From contig CM061919.1 in NCBI GenBank assembly GCA_031002005.1, forward strand, positions 20,097,687-20,161,686: a DNA stretch of 64,000 nucleotides, given 5' to 3'. Source of the stretch: Vandiemenella viatica (taxonomy: Eukaryota; Arthropoda; Insecta; Orthoptera; Morabidae). Under the pieces are notes generated by a model. It did not search any database. It saw nothing but the letters and a program-made list of their open reading frames with translations, and had not been told where the DNA came from. This document shows, piece after piece, positions 12,181-22,999 of this stretch; positions within the stretch are counted from its first letter, which is position 1, and every line of letters starts with the position of its first letter. A program made the position numbers and the translations under genes.

Positions 12181-12692
12181 TCCAACAAATTAATTTCCCA
12201 AGTCGAAATTATTTTGAGAAATTATACAAGTCTTAAAATCCATGGATGTGACCTGTGTTGATTTATTTTATTATTTTAGAATAAGTTCTATGTAGAAATT
12301 TGTTTGCTTTGTTTGCCATGCTTGAATTAAATTTAAATGTGTGATTTATTTCAATCAGTTGTTCAAGTATATGTTTTGTCCACTTGCATCAAGCATGATT
12401 AATCTAAAAATAAAGATAGAGTTAGTGCTTTTGAAATTTTTAATGCATGGTAAGAGTTAAGATTTTTCTTTATGCTGATTTTGCTCATGTGTTGAGGTAT
12501 TTGTGTCGCATGAAACATCGTTGTTTTTCCTTGTTGTTTCTTTTGGATTGGTTTATTTCATGTTGAAGGGATTTATGCGCGAAATTTGTTTAATGCTGTA
12601 CTTTTCGAGTTAAATCGTGCCGGTTGTATTTTGTTTGTTGTCGATTATTCTAATTGTTCGGAGTTGGAATTTTGTATCTTACGATCAAATCT

Positions 12693-14525
12693 ATGAAGTT
12701 GAGGTCACGCACCATTAATAGGGCAGATCGATCAATTATTCATAACATTTCCGAGCAAACTAACGCGATGGATCAAGCACCGGAAGTACGCGACATACCG
12801 TTGGCGGACGAAGAGTGTAATGATACTCCTAGTACGCGAAGCATTCATTCAAATGCATCATTAGATGGGGAACAGTTAGGAATTTTTCCAACCCCAGACA
12901 ATGAAAGTGTTCAGAATCCACCCATGCGGGCAGACGTTGGAACACGTGATGCGTCGCAAAGCACGGTAGAATTGCCACCGGCGACCGCACAATTTCAAGA
13001 CCAAAACCCGATACTTAACATGCTGGCGGCATTAAATCAGAAATTAGATGCACAAAGTCAAAATTCTGTCTCATTGAGGGAGGAGATAACTAAACAAATA
13101 AATAAAAATTCTGCGTCGCAAAAGGAAGAGATGGCGGAATTAAATAAGAAATTGGATGCACAAAGTCAAAATTTCGAATCGCAAAGTGCTTTGTTAAAAG
13201 GCATGGACGGAAAATTGTCCGTTTTTCGCGAGGAAATGACCCGTGAAATGAATGCATTCAAATCGGAGATGCGAGCAAACGTTTCAGTGTTGGAGAGACG
13301 CACAGATGCGATTCAGGCAACGTGCACTTCATTGCAGGAATCAAGCGCGGAAATCTCGAAGCGTTTGGACGTGTCCGAGAGATCTATCGAACAGATACGG
13401 CAAGAAAGCCACCAGAATCTCGGTCAGGTCTCGGGATTCGTCCACGAGATTAAGGACAATACTGAAAGAAGCTTGCAGGCTGTAAATGCAAAGGTGTCGG
13501 AGATCACAAGTTCGGTTGAACAAGTGAAAACGGCGCAACAGGATTTGCAAGCGTCACAGCAAACACTCGTGCAAAACACAAACACAAAGCTGGCACAGTT
13601 GGAATCAAAGGTGAAGGAAGTGAGTAATTCCAACGCTAGCGGGAGTTTTGTTCACGCGAATTGCGGGCAATATGCAGCAGCCAATATCGAGCTTAAATTG
13701 CCACGTTTTGGGTCTCGCAAGGATGTAAATCCTAGGATTTATCTTACCGAAATGGAGCGGTATTTTGAAATCAAAGGAGTACCTGATTCCATGAAGCTTG
13801 TGTTAGTCGAGGAATCATTTTCAGAAACAGACAGACTCTGGCTGAAAATTGCGTCCGAAACGAACTTGTCTTACGCCGAGTTTCGAGTCCTGTTTCTTGA
13901 GACCTTCTGGTCGAAAAGGATTCAAAACCAGGCGAGGATAAAGCTGTACCAAGGAAGGTACATTCCCAAATGGCATTACTCAATGGAGAGCTACGTCAAA
14001 ACTTTGCTGGTGCAGTGTAGGCAATTCGACGCTAAGATGACGGACGGAGAGTTCATAGAAATGGTGATCGCGCACTTTGGTCCACAAGTGCAGTCACTCA
14101 TTAACCCCGTGGTCATTCGTACGATACCAGAACTGCTAGAAACCGTCGGTAACCTAGATAGAATCGGGAAAATGGCCGATAATCTGGCGAGACAAGACGC
14201 GGAACGAAACCATGGCGAAACGCAAAGCGAGGCTAAGCGACCGCATGGCGGCAATAAAGCTTCCTTTTCTGACGGACAAAACGGGAAACCTGCCAATCAG
14301 AATTCCGGCAATCGCAACGGAGGGAAGAAATGGAAAAACGGAGATGCGCGATGGAAGGATGATAAAAATCATCAGCGGTCGGGAAACAACCGATCCGCGT
14401 ATCCGGAAGAATTTCCAGTGAACGCGATCTCGATTGAAAATACGGAGCCTGAGATATGTGCAAAAGTGACGGAGAAAAATGTGGGCGGCGTTAGCAACGC
14501 GTCTAATTCCGCGCCGTCACAATGA
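12693..14525 (+). CDS. Gypsy-1 Gag polyprotein
   Basis: An uninterrupted frame of about 610 codons. I chose the ATG at 12693 (MKLRSRTINRADRSII) because the basic start resembles other arthropod Gag starts; an upstream ATG at 12654 adds 13 residues. Residues 120-320 are predicted coiled coil rich in Q, S, E and K with repeated KKLDAQSQN units. A retrotransposon-Gag domain follows (KLPRFGSRKDVNPRIYLTEM to about 150 residues later, with WSKRIQNQARIKLY). The C-terminus is basic and glycine/asparagine-rich. No CCHC zinc knuckle is seen. It ends at a TGA in frame with the protease. Role: assembly of the intracellular particle for reverse transcription. Confidence 0.88.
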   Translation: MKLRSRTINRADRSIIHNISEQTNAMDQAPEVRDIPLADEECNDTPSTRSIHSNASLDGEQLGIFPTPDNESVQNPPMRADVGTRDASQSTVELPPATAQFQDQNPILNMLAALNQKLDAQSQNSVSLREEITKQINKNSASQKEEMAELNKKLDAQSQNFESQSALLKGMDGKLSVFREEMTREMNAFKSEMRANVSVLERRTDAIQATCTSLQESSAEISKRLDVSERSIEQIRQESHQNLGQVSGFVHEIKDNTERSLQAVNAKVSEITSSVEQVKTAQQDLQASQQTLVQNTNTKLAQLESKVKEVSNSNASGSFVHANCGQYAAANIELKLPRFGSRKDVNPRIYLTEMERYFEIKGVPDSMKLVLVEESFSETDRLWLKIASETNLSYAEFRVLFLETFWSKRIQNQARIKLYQGRYIPKWHYSMESYVKTLLVQCRQFDAKMTDGEFIEMVIAHFGPQVQSLINPVVIRTIPELLETVGNLDRIGKMADNLARQDAERNHGETQSEAKRPHGGNKASFSDGQNGKPANQNSGNRNGGKKWKNGDARWKDDKNHQRSGNNRSAYPEEFPVNAISIENTEPEICAKVTEKNVGGVSNASNSAPSQ

Positions 14526-15033
14526 GGTTTTCCTGGGGACGCTCCAAGCGCCGACAGCATTTGCCTGGGCAGTTTGGAATATTGGCGCGGCGAAGGACCG
14601 GAAAATATCGATGAAGAAGACGATATGGGATCCGGCGACAGCCTCATGACACGTGCGAAGTGTCCCCGAATAGCTATTATTGCATATGGCATAAGGGCGA
14701 ATGTTTTAATTGACTCGGGATCATCTGTCTCTGTAATGTCTAAAAAGTTTCTGCTACGCTTAAAAGATAAGAATCCGCGGCTGAAAGTAATTCCCACAAC
14801 GCAAGTTACGGTGGTTCCTGCAATAGGAAAGAGAGAAAAGATCGTTAGCACGCAAGCGCTTATCCCCGTAAAAAATCGCAAATAACGAATTAATGTTGCC
14901 ACTTCTTATAGTACCCGGTTTGACGCAAGATGTGATCGTTGGATGCGACCTCTTGGCAAAACGTCAAATAATTTTGGATTGGGGAAAGAAGACGGTGACG
15001 AATCTAATTCCGGATGTGTTTGCATTGGGAAGA
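14526..15033 (+). pseudogene. Gypsy-1 aspartic protease, frameshifted
   Basis: The frame continues directly from Gag after its TGA, and residues ANVLIDSGSSVSVMSKKFL contain the DSG catalytic motif of retroviral-type proteases. The frame stops at 14885, and the next part (LPLLIVPGLTQDVIVGCDLL, with the conserved GCDLL) is in the +1 frame up to 15033. A single indel near 14880 therefore separates the two halves. The enzyme normally cleaves Gag-Pol. Confidence 0.75.
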
Positions 15034-15991
15034 TGAGGTCTGTGAGCAGAACCTCGGAATAAATGTTTCCAACCCGATGCAAGACACCGCGGGCTGCGAA
15101 GGCGATTTAAATAACGGAGGAAGAGCTATAATGTGCGCACTAGCTGACGAGCGAAATCTCATACTAGAGGACCTAACCGGTAAAGTGCGGGGAAACAAAA
15201 ACTTGACGCCAGCGCAAAAGCAACAGCTTTGCCAGATGCTGACAAGCAATTTGCAGGCATTTTCTTACCGCCCTGGGGAGATAAAGGATTACACGCACGG
15301 GTTCCGAGTAACGGATACCTCGCCACTGCGGGGACGAACCTATAGTGTGCCCCACAAGTTACGGCAGGCGGCCCAGGTAACAATAGCGGAGATGGAGAGG
15401 AACGGGATTATCGCACCCCGCCCGTCAATGCATTTAAACCCTATGACATTTGTCGTCAAGAAAGACGGATCTGTTCGTCCTTGTCTGGATGCGCGGTTAC
15501 TCAATTTGAGAATTGAGGCAGACGGTGAACGAACCGAGCGCATACCGGAACTGATGACGCGGTTTCACGGGAAACCATGGCTATCGACACTTGACGTAAC
15601 CTCTGGGTTTAACCAGTTGGTACTGGCTGAAGAGTGCCGGCCATATACCGCTTTTATATTCCAGGGAAGACAAATGTGTTTCAATAAATTGCCTTTCGGT
15701 TTGAAAGACGCGGCTTCGGCATTCATTAGGGCCATGAACCACGTGCTACCACCGGAAGTCAAGGAATTTTGTACCATTTATGTAGATGATTTATTGGTGG
15801 CGTCGGAATCATTCCAGCAGCACGTGATGCACCTGGAAACGTTGATTAAAGTAATGGCACGAGCCGGGATCACGCTAAGGCCGGACAAAGCCACTTTGTG
15901 TACACACGAAGTAGAATACATCGGATTTCGGATCACACCCGATGGTATTACGCCCTCGCCGGATAAAACCCGAGAAGAATCCCGAGGATGA
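15014..15991 (+). pseudogene. Gypsy-1 reverse transcriptase, truncated
   Basis: A 325-codon frame with Ty3/Gypsy RT blocks in order: the LRGRTYSVPHKLRQAAQ region, DGSVRPCLDARLLN, LDVTSGFNQLVLAEE, LPFGLKDAASAFIRAMN and the catalytic YVDD at 15779-15790. It reaches IGFRITPDGITPSPDKT, the end of the palm/thumb, and then runs into integrase-tail sequence at about 15965-15985 in another frame. RNase H and most of integrase are absent. A short GAAG/CCCGAG microhomology at the join suggests a simple deletion. Confidence 0.88.
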
Positions 15992-16274
15992 CATCAAGAA
16001 GGCACATGAATTCTTGATAGAAAAGGCTACGAAGCGGCAACGCAAGCACGACGGGTTACGAACGCAAACGTTTAGCGTCGGACAGCAGGTGCTACTTAGA
16101 ACAATGACCCCGTCTGACGCACAGCGGAAATTAATTTCCAAGTTCTTTCTATTATATTCGGGACCGTTCTCGGTAGCACGGATTATCTCCACAAACTGTT
16201 ACATGCTAACCGACGGCAGAACGGAGATCGGCCCGCATAATGCCCGAAATTTGCGTCCGTTTCGCACAGAATAG
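15976..16274 (+). pseudogene. Gypsy-1 integrase C-terminal tail
   Basis: About 95 residues from DDIKKAHEFLIEKATKRQ onward, with FSVGQQVLLR and LLYSGPFSVARIISTNCYML. These are the GPF/Y module and the target-proximal tail of Ty3/Gypsy integrases. The HHCC finger and the DDE core are missing. The frame differs from that of the RT, so no fusion product is predicted. Confidence 0.75.
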
Positions 16275-17201
16275 AATACAAGTTTCTGGACGAATATTTG
16301 TAAATATAGTTTAAGGAGCTATGAATGTAGTTAGGTAATAGCATAGAATATGTGTTTTGGAAAATAAGAGTGTCAGTCCTGAAACACGTAATTGCATAAC
16401 AAGCTTAGCGCTAACACAGCGAGAACAGGTAGGGACACTCAGCTGTTTGAATAACAGATGTGCCGATTTCCAGTTTTTCCTGGAAAGATTGCTATCAAGT
16501 TAAACGAAAAGCAGGTAGCCTGAGCCGCAAGCTTAACGGTACTGCCCCTGCGGACAACAACAGAGCGGACAAAATGGAAACAGCTGATCGCTTAGTTTCA
16601 CCGCTATGATGTCATCGATACGATTGTGGAAATTGGGAAAGCATGATGTCATTCATTTGCGAGAACTGTCCTTTGAATTTTATGGAAAGTTATGTAAATT
16701 CGCGGGGAGATTTTGTTCCATCTGTTTTTCATGTTATGTGGTTTCGACATGCTTGTGTCGACCTTGGTAATGGACATTCAGTGCATTATTTATTTTGTTG
16801 TTGCTAAAGCTAACTTCAATACATGTGCTGAATTGGCATAGTCTATTGTAAATAATTAATTGAGTTGTCTAGCTGTAATGTTAATGTGTTGTGCTTACAT
16901 CATGTTGTTTGTTGTTTATTGATTGAACAGATTTTGTTGTTCATTTACATCTATGTACCTGTCAATGTTTTATGATGTTATCTTTTGCATATTAGAATAA
17001 GGCATTTCTTTAATAATTTATATTAACCAGAATCACGTGTCGTACTTACATCTTTCAAAAAGGTCACATGTATGCGATAGTTTGAATGAACTGGAACCGT
17101 GAAACTATAGTGTAGGCAATGATTTTGATGCAACTGTAGAGCTAGAATAGTTCAAATAAAATTATTTGCATAATTTTATTTTGATTGGGTAGCAGGTATA
17201 T
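16275..17201 (+). other. Gypsy-1 3' non-coding region
   Basis: About 0.93 kb between the last coding remnant and the 3' LTR. No env-like frame, signal peptide or membrane segment is visible. The expected polypurine tract is weak: only GATTGGGTAGCAGG lies before the LTR. Confidence 0.6.
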
Positions 17202-18601
17202 TGTGGTGTGACAGCGTCACCCACAATGAATATAATTAAATTATTATTAATTATATTCATAATTTTTCTTTATTATATTCAAGTTTATTAATTATTTAAT
17301 CTTGCAACATGTAAGTAATTGTAAATAATGAGGGTTGTCTGAATAGATTAAACGTATGTTTAAACCAGGGCGGCCAAAGGTATAGTTTGTTATAAATTTA
17401 ATTTTTCTGTAAACTCATGGCTCAGAAAGGTTGAATATTGAAGGCTGGAAACTGCCATTTCGGACGGTTGAGGGTGGAACAAAAGCGAGCGAGGCGACTC
17501 GGCGGCGCCGGGCCAGCCCGGCTTCAGTTCCGTTTGAAATAGGACGATGACCTACCCCTACCCTGCTACTGCCCCGAAGGCCAAGTAGAAAACGCGCGGA
17601 GGGAGACGGCGAATGCGACGCGTGATATTAAACACGTGACGACGGAAATGTGTAGATAGCCAATCCTGAACATTTATTGGGGTCTACAATACTAATTCCG
17701 TGGAGTTCTTTTACATGTGGAGTGCAACTAGCCGAGGAAGAAGAAGAGGCCATTTTTAGACTGCACTTGGGTCCAAGACGAGCTGACGAACGGACGTGTC
17801 AGCCGACACGCTCTCGACTGATGATCATTGTATGGTTGATCATTCTTGCTTTGGGAAGCGAGATGTTGAGTGGCATGCCTGCCATTACCTGGAAGTTATT
17901 CTAATAACGCGGTCGTAGCCGCTTATTTAGCTTCCACAGCTGCAGTGACATTGTATATGTCGCTCACCAACACGGCGATGATTTCATGGTGATGTACCAG
18001 AAACGACGGTCACTATTCATTGGGTTTTAACAGACTTGTGAGCCCTTAAGCGACGCCTGAGTTAAGACTCTGTTCCCGTCACTTAAATTCTGAGCTAGCT
18101 GAATTTATATTCCACAATTAAAATTTTCAAGCATCTTGCTATTTGTTAATTCAATTTTGATGCTTTTCTTTCATTTATACGGCGCCCCTGGGATTTTTCT
18201 TTGTACAGTGAAATGTTAGCTTCAATTTGATGGCCTGTGTTGCCATATTATTCAATGTTAACTTTTCTGTTGTATTTTATTTGTTGAGATATTTCATTCG
18301 GTTTTGTTTGCTTTCACCGGCGAATTGTAAACGTCGGGTATTGCTTGTTTTTGCTGAATCAATTGTGTTTAACGTAACGTTAGTTACTACCCGACCTTGT
18401 AAGGCCATAAGACCCAATAAATGAGGTATTATTTTGTGTCTAAATTTCATGGTTCTAGTTAGTAACCCTTTTGATCCCCTTTTAAATTAGCATATTTTAT
18501 ATGTTGTTTTTTTTCATTTTCAGGATTTATTATAAATCCCCCTCCCTTTTTTTGGCAACTTACGTTCTCGCCAACGAGCCCCTATAATTGTATTTAATAC
18601 A
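17202..18601 (+). repeat. Gypsy-1 3' LTR
   Basis: A 1400 bp copy of the 5' LTR with the same TG and ACA ends. Differences from the 5' copy are few, for example CCTGAGTTAAG against CCTGGTTAAG and a shorter tract before the CTCCC run near 18540. Confidence 0.93.
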
Positions 18602-19247
18602 AGTTTAACATTCAATCCGAATAACCTACGGCCCAGGCCTGACTCTTACGATGAAAAACAATTTTTAAAAATCTTAGCCTCCACGGAGATTTGAACCGGT
18701 GACCACGACGTTCGTAAGCAAGCTCTTTAGCCACTGAGCTGCCAGTTCACTACACGGAAACACGGTCTGGAGACGTCCACATCCAACGTGTCTGTCTATC
18801 GCCGTATTTCGAAGTTATGAGACAACATGTGTTATTTATACAGATAATTTTTCAACCAAATGTAGACAGTATTTTTCTCCTTGTTTCAAAGGATAAGTGT
18901 GCAAAGTTTCATCGAGATCGGATGAAAACTGTGGATTTGTAAGAAGAACAAACAAACCAACAAACCAAACAAACAAACAAACAAACAAAGATACATTCAT
19001 CTGTATATATAAAGATTACTGTGATTCTCACTCACACACCAGAGGGATCATTATAACGTAAAAAAGTGTACACCTACAACATTGCAAGTCTACCTACAAT
19101 TTGCCTCGCATTGCATCCCTAACTTTCTAATATCTACAGTTTAACATTCAATCCGAATAACCTACGGTCCAGGCCTGACTCTTACGATCAAAAACAATTT
19201 TTAAAAATCTTAGCCTCCACGGAGATTTGAACCGGAGACCAGGACGT

Positions 19248-19378
19248 TCGTAAGCAAGCGCTTTAACCACCTTTTTTTCGTAAGCAAGCGCTTTAACCAC
19301 TTTTTTTTAGCCCATAACCTAAACATTTGTAAGCAAGCGCTTTACCTAATTTTTTTTCATTTTTTTGTGGTAAGCACT
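19248..19378 (-). repeat. Serial A-tract plus target-motif units at the non-LTR 3' end
   Basis: On the minus strand the 3' end of the retrotransposon alternates A-runs with copies of the tRNA-like target motif GTGGTTAAAGCGCTTGC. The genomic target is at 19248-19270, a second copy at about 19279-19300, a diverged third at 19327-19347 and a stub at 19367-19378. This fits repeated target-primed insertions of almost nothing but tail at the same site, each duplicating the target. Confidence 0.75.
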
Positions 19379-19392
19379 TTTTTTTTACATTG

Positions 19393-22300
19393 TTATTTTA
19401 ATGGTAACACTGCGTTTAAAATTTTTTGGAAGAGGTCCTTGTAGTTTTTAATGTTTTGCAGTTTGTGATGGTTCTCTGTTATGTTATACCAAAAATCTTC
19501 TATTGTTGGATTTTTTTCTGTTATTGCGTATTTGAAGTATTGGCCTAGTATCCATATGGTGCTATTTCTTTTTGTTTCCGGGTATGGCCAGCACTGTGGT
19601 TTCAGTAAGTATTCTAGGTCTATTGTGTTGGCGCTGGTTCTGTTTATGACTGCGAGTTTTTCTTTTACCCATTGCCATATGTTTTTTCTCTTGCCGCATG
19701 TCAGCCGGTGCTGGATTGTGTCGATTAGTTTGCATCTTGGATATAATGGTGTTGGGCTTAAGTGGATTTTGTTTAGTTTTTCTCCTGTTTTAAGTGTTCC
19801 AGTTACCACTTGGTACCAGAGTGACCTGGTTGTTAGGTCTAGAGTTCTATTATGTACGTTAGACCAAATTTTACTCCATTCTAACCTCGGGAACTTGGAT
19901 TCTATTCCGCTTGGCGTCCGGTTGTTCGTTAAGGCTTTGTAGATGTCCTTCGTATTTCCTTTGATTTCGTGAATGTAGCTCATTTCAATGTAATATGTCC
20001 GTACTTGTTGCAGATCTTTGCTGATATTGCTGACATCGACAGGCGCCATAGGACAGGGTGGCTTTAATACGGAGAAAAGGATCTGCTTGAGGCTGCTGTC
20101 GCTATCTTCTAATATTGCCTTGGTACTGGCTAAGAAGAGGGCCGTGCATTTTTTATGGACGTCCACTACTCACAGTCCTCCTTTGTTACAAGGCATAGGG
20201 CAGGTGCTGAAGGGAACTTTAAAAACGTTCCCTCTCCAAATATACCAGCATATGGCTGCTTCTATTTTACGCGCTATGTTCTGCGGAATAGGTATTATAC
20301 TTGCTGTGTAGTAAATCTTACTTAGCATGTAGGTGTTAACTAGTCTCACTTTCTGTAATAGGTTAAGGGGTCTTGTTGTATTTTCTTGTAGCAAAGCTCT
20401 GACTACATTTAGGTTAGTTCTCCAGTTAATTGCTACCATTCTGTTCGGGTTGGTTGTTAAAGTGATTCCAAGAACCTTGCATTGGGTCGTTGTTTGTATC
20501 CATTCATTGTCGATTTTGGCCTTCTTCTTGCCTAACAGAAGTATTTTTGATTTGTTTTGGTTTATTTGGGCTCCACTTGCTGCGGAAAATTGTTGTATTA
20601 TATTGCGGGCTTCTGTTATTTCTTCCTTATTATTAATAATTATGTTTATGTCGTCGGCATAGGCTTGAACTACGAATTTGTGGCCGAAGATGGTCAAGCC
20701 TGGCAATCTGTTGTGGAGCTGCCGGAGTAGTGGTTCCATGGAAATACAGAAAAGGGTCATGGATAGTGGACACCCCTGCATGATACCTTTTCCTATTGGT
20801 ACTGCTTTCGTGATTTGTCCGTTTATTTGAATACTGGACCTCGTGTTGCTCGTACATTTTCTTATTGTAGCTACGAGGGCATCGCTGAATCCCATGTGGC
20901 GTAGTGTTGCAAGCAGGAATTCATGGTTTACCCTATCGTATGCTTTATCAAAGTCGAGGGTCGCGAGAGCTGTTTTAGTGTTGCTAGCCCATGTTAGATG
21001 GATCAGTTCTCTGTATTCAGCCGCTGCCTCCGTTATCTTTTTGCCTTGTATACCACTTTTTGGTGGGGTCCTAGAATTTGGTGTAGTATGGGTTTTATCC
21101 TGGCATTGATGGTGCGAGTAAGTATTTTAAAGTCTGCGTTCAGAAGTGTGAGTGGGCGAATGTTGGCGAAGCAAGTGCTAGGTTTCCCTTTCTTGGGGAT
21201 CGTAATTACAATTCCTTCAGTGAATTCTGCTGGTAGATGGTAAAGCTGTTGGATCTCGTTGTATATTCGTGTTAGCTGTGTTCCTAGTATGTCCCAATAC
21301 TGGTTATAAAATTCTATTGGCAGGCCGTCCTTTCCGGGGGATTTATTCCTGGGTGAATTTGTTGCTGCCTCTGTTATTTCTTCATGCGTAAAGACACTTC
21401 CAAGATTGATGTTGTCTTCTTCGGTTATTGCTTTATTGACAAAGCGCAATGCGTTTTGCATCTGTGTCGTGTCCTGTGCTTCGGGTGCATATAGTTGTCT
21501 GTAAGACTCTCTGATATAATTCATTATTTCTTGTTGTTCTGTTAGGGTGCGTCCGTCATCGTCTTTAATTTGGGTGTAAAGTTTCTGTTTCCCTCGCTTG
21601 GCTTCTCTGATCATGTGGTACAGTGCAGTTTCTTCTTCTTGTATCGCAGAGGTAATTCTGGACCTTACTTGGCGGCCTTTTATTTCTTCCTGGGTTGCTT
21701 TTACGATTTTTAACTTAATCTTCTTGATCGCAATATTATTATCCGTTGTTTGGGTTGTTTTTTTTTGATAAAGCTCTCGTAGACACAAGAAGTAGAACTC
21801 TTTGGTTGTTCTGCTCCACATGGATTTTTCTTTGGCGTATATTATGGCAGTTGTTCTTAGCCTTGGCTTGGCATGTCTTGTCCACCAATCGATAAGAGTA
21901 GGGTACTTAGCTTGCTGATTGATGCATTGGTTCCAAGCGACTTTTATGCGTTCACTTAATTCTTCCTCCTTGAGAAGCTGCGTGTTTAGTTTCCAAGGAT
22001 TTTTCGCTCATGTAATTTGTTGCTTATCTAATTTAATTTGGATGTGATAAGCGCTGTGGTCACTGAAGGCAAGTGGCCACATCTCGCAGCTGCTTAATTG
22101 GTCCTTTAGTTCTTCAGCCACGTACACTCTGTCGATTCTGCTTGCTGAGCTGCTATTTATGTAGGTGTAGGCAATTCTATTGGGGTTTAGAACGTTCCAT
22201 GTATCCCTTAGTGATAGGTTGGTAGTTAAAAGTTGTAGCTCCTTACAAAAGTTGTAATTTGGGTTTTGGTCCTCTTGCTGCAGTACACAGTTAAAATCAC

Positions 22301-22695
22301 CCCCTATTATTATTGGTCTCTTCTTGCCCCCTATTAGGTTTGTTACATCACTGGAGAAGAAGGTGGCCCTATCTGCTCTTCCTTGTGATCCAGTCGGAAG
22401 CATATATATTGATCACGGTGACACCTTGCACTATTGCCGAGATTCCTCTTCCACTCATTAGGACCGCTTGTTCGGTGTATCGTATTCCTTCTTTAATGAG
22501 GATGGCGGTACCAGCTTCATTCCCTATGTTGATCAGGGATTCGTAGCCGTGTATTGCACCTATCTTTCGGGTATTGACTTCTTGTATTAGTGCCATATCT
22601 ATGTCAGCAGCATACAGGTAATCTCTTAAGCATTTTAGCTTGACATCTGAGGTAATTCTAGCTGCGTTGACTGTCGCTATTTTGTAAGTCTGCAT
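19393..22695 (-). pseudogene. Non-LTR element 1 ORF2: endonuclease and reverse transcriptase
   Basis: Starts MQTYKIATVNAARITSD. The APE-type endonuclease shows the catalytic glutamate in ALIQEVN, IIIGGDFNCVL, SSASRIDRVYV and the terminal FSDHSAYHI, so all conserved residues remain. The RT shows VITIPKKGKPS, IRPLTLLNADFKIL, MQGCPLSMTLF and QAYADDINII, with YADD at 20650-20661. The C-terminal part has a CxxC...H...C finger (YPRCKLIDTIQHRLTCG with C replaced by Y/P context) followed by a conserved tail. Frameshifts or stops near 22400, 22008-21821, 21030-20895 and 20168 inactivate it. Clade placement in L1/Tx1 is from motif style only. Confidence 0.85.
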
Positions 22696-22999
22696 TCGTA
22701 ACCGAAGAGTTCAAACTCCCTGATTAACACTTCTTGCATGAGTGCGGCGTCTATTTGATTTTGTATAAGAAATTGTTTCAAGACATAAAACTTTTTTTTA
22801 GCTGTTATGCAATTGGTGTTAATCGTTGTTAGTGTCAAGACTTGATTCGTTGTGTTGGTGCTTGGCCTTGGTTGTCCGCCAATCCATTAGTGTCCGACAG
22901 CAGCTGTTCCATACGTCAAGTCTGTTCTATGCCGTTAAGGTTCCTATTTACGGTCTTCAGGTGTTTGTTTCCTTGTGAGTTCGTCGCTGCGATTTGTAT

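Larger units (their letters stand above)
10752..18601 (+). mobile_element. Gypsy-1, deleted Ty3/Gypsy LTR retrotransposon
   Basis: A 7.85 kb element with two near-identical 1.4 kb LTRs, a 4 bp AGTT duplication (10748-10751 and 18602-18605), a primer-binding site, an intact Gag, a damaged protease, an RT and the very end of integrase. About the whole of the RNase H and integrase core is missing, so it cannot move without a helper. Removing it restores the Helitron sequence around the target. The few differences between the LTRs, mostly single-base indels, point to recent insertion. Confidence 0.93.
10256..19015 (-). mobile_element. Non-autonomous Helitron nested in the same family (inner)
   Basis: The 5' TC lies at 19015 and the 3' CTAG at 10256. 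It is inserted between A (10255) and T (19016) of the outer Helitron, and removing it restores the family consensus (TTTATAATAATATTACTGTG). It is about 0.91 kb once the LTR element (10752-18601) is taken out. Its tRNA-like module at about 18685-18757 is uninterrupted and serves as a reference for the empty target site of the non-LTR element nearby. Confidence 0.85.

Noticed and set aside
17677..17904. 75-codon frame, identical to 11225-11452
   Set aside because: It lies in both copies of the Gypsy-1 LTR, so identity comes from LTR duplication. No protein features.
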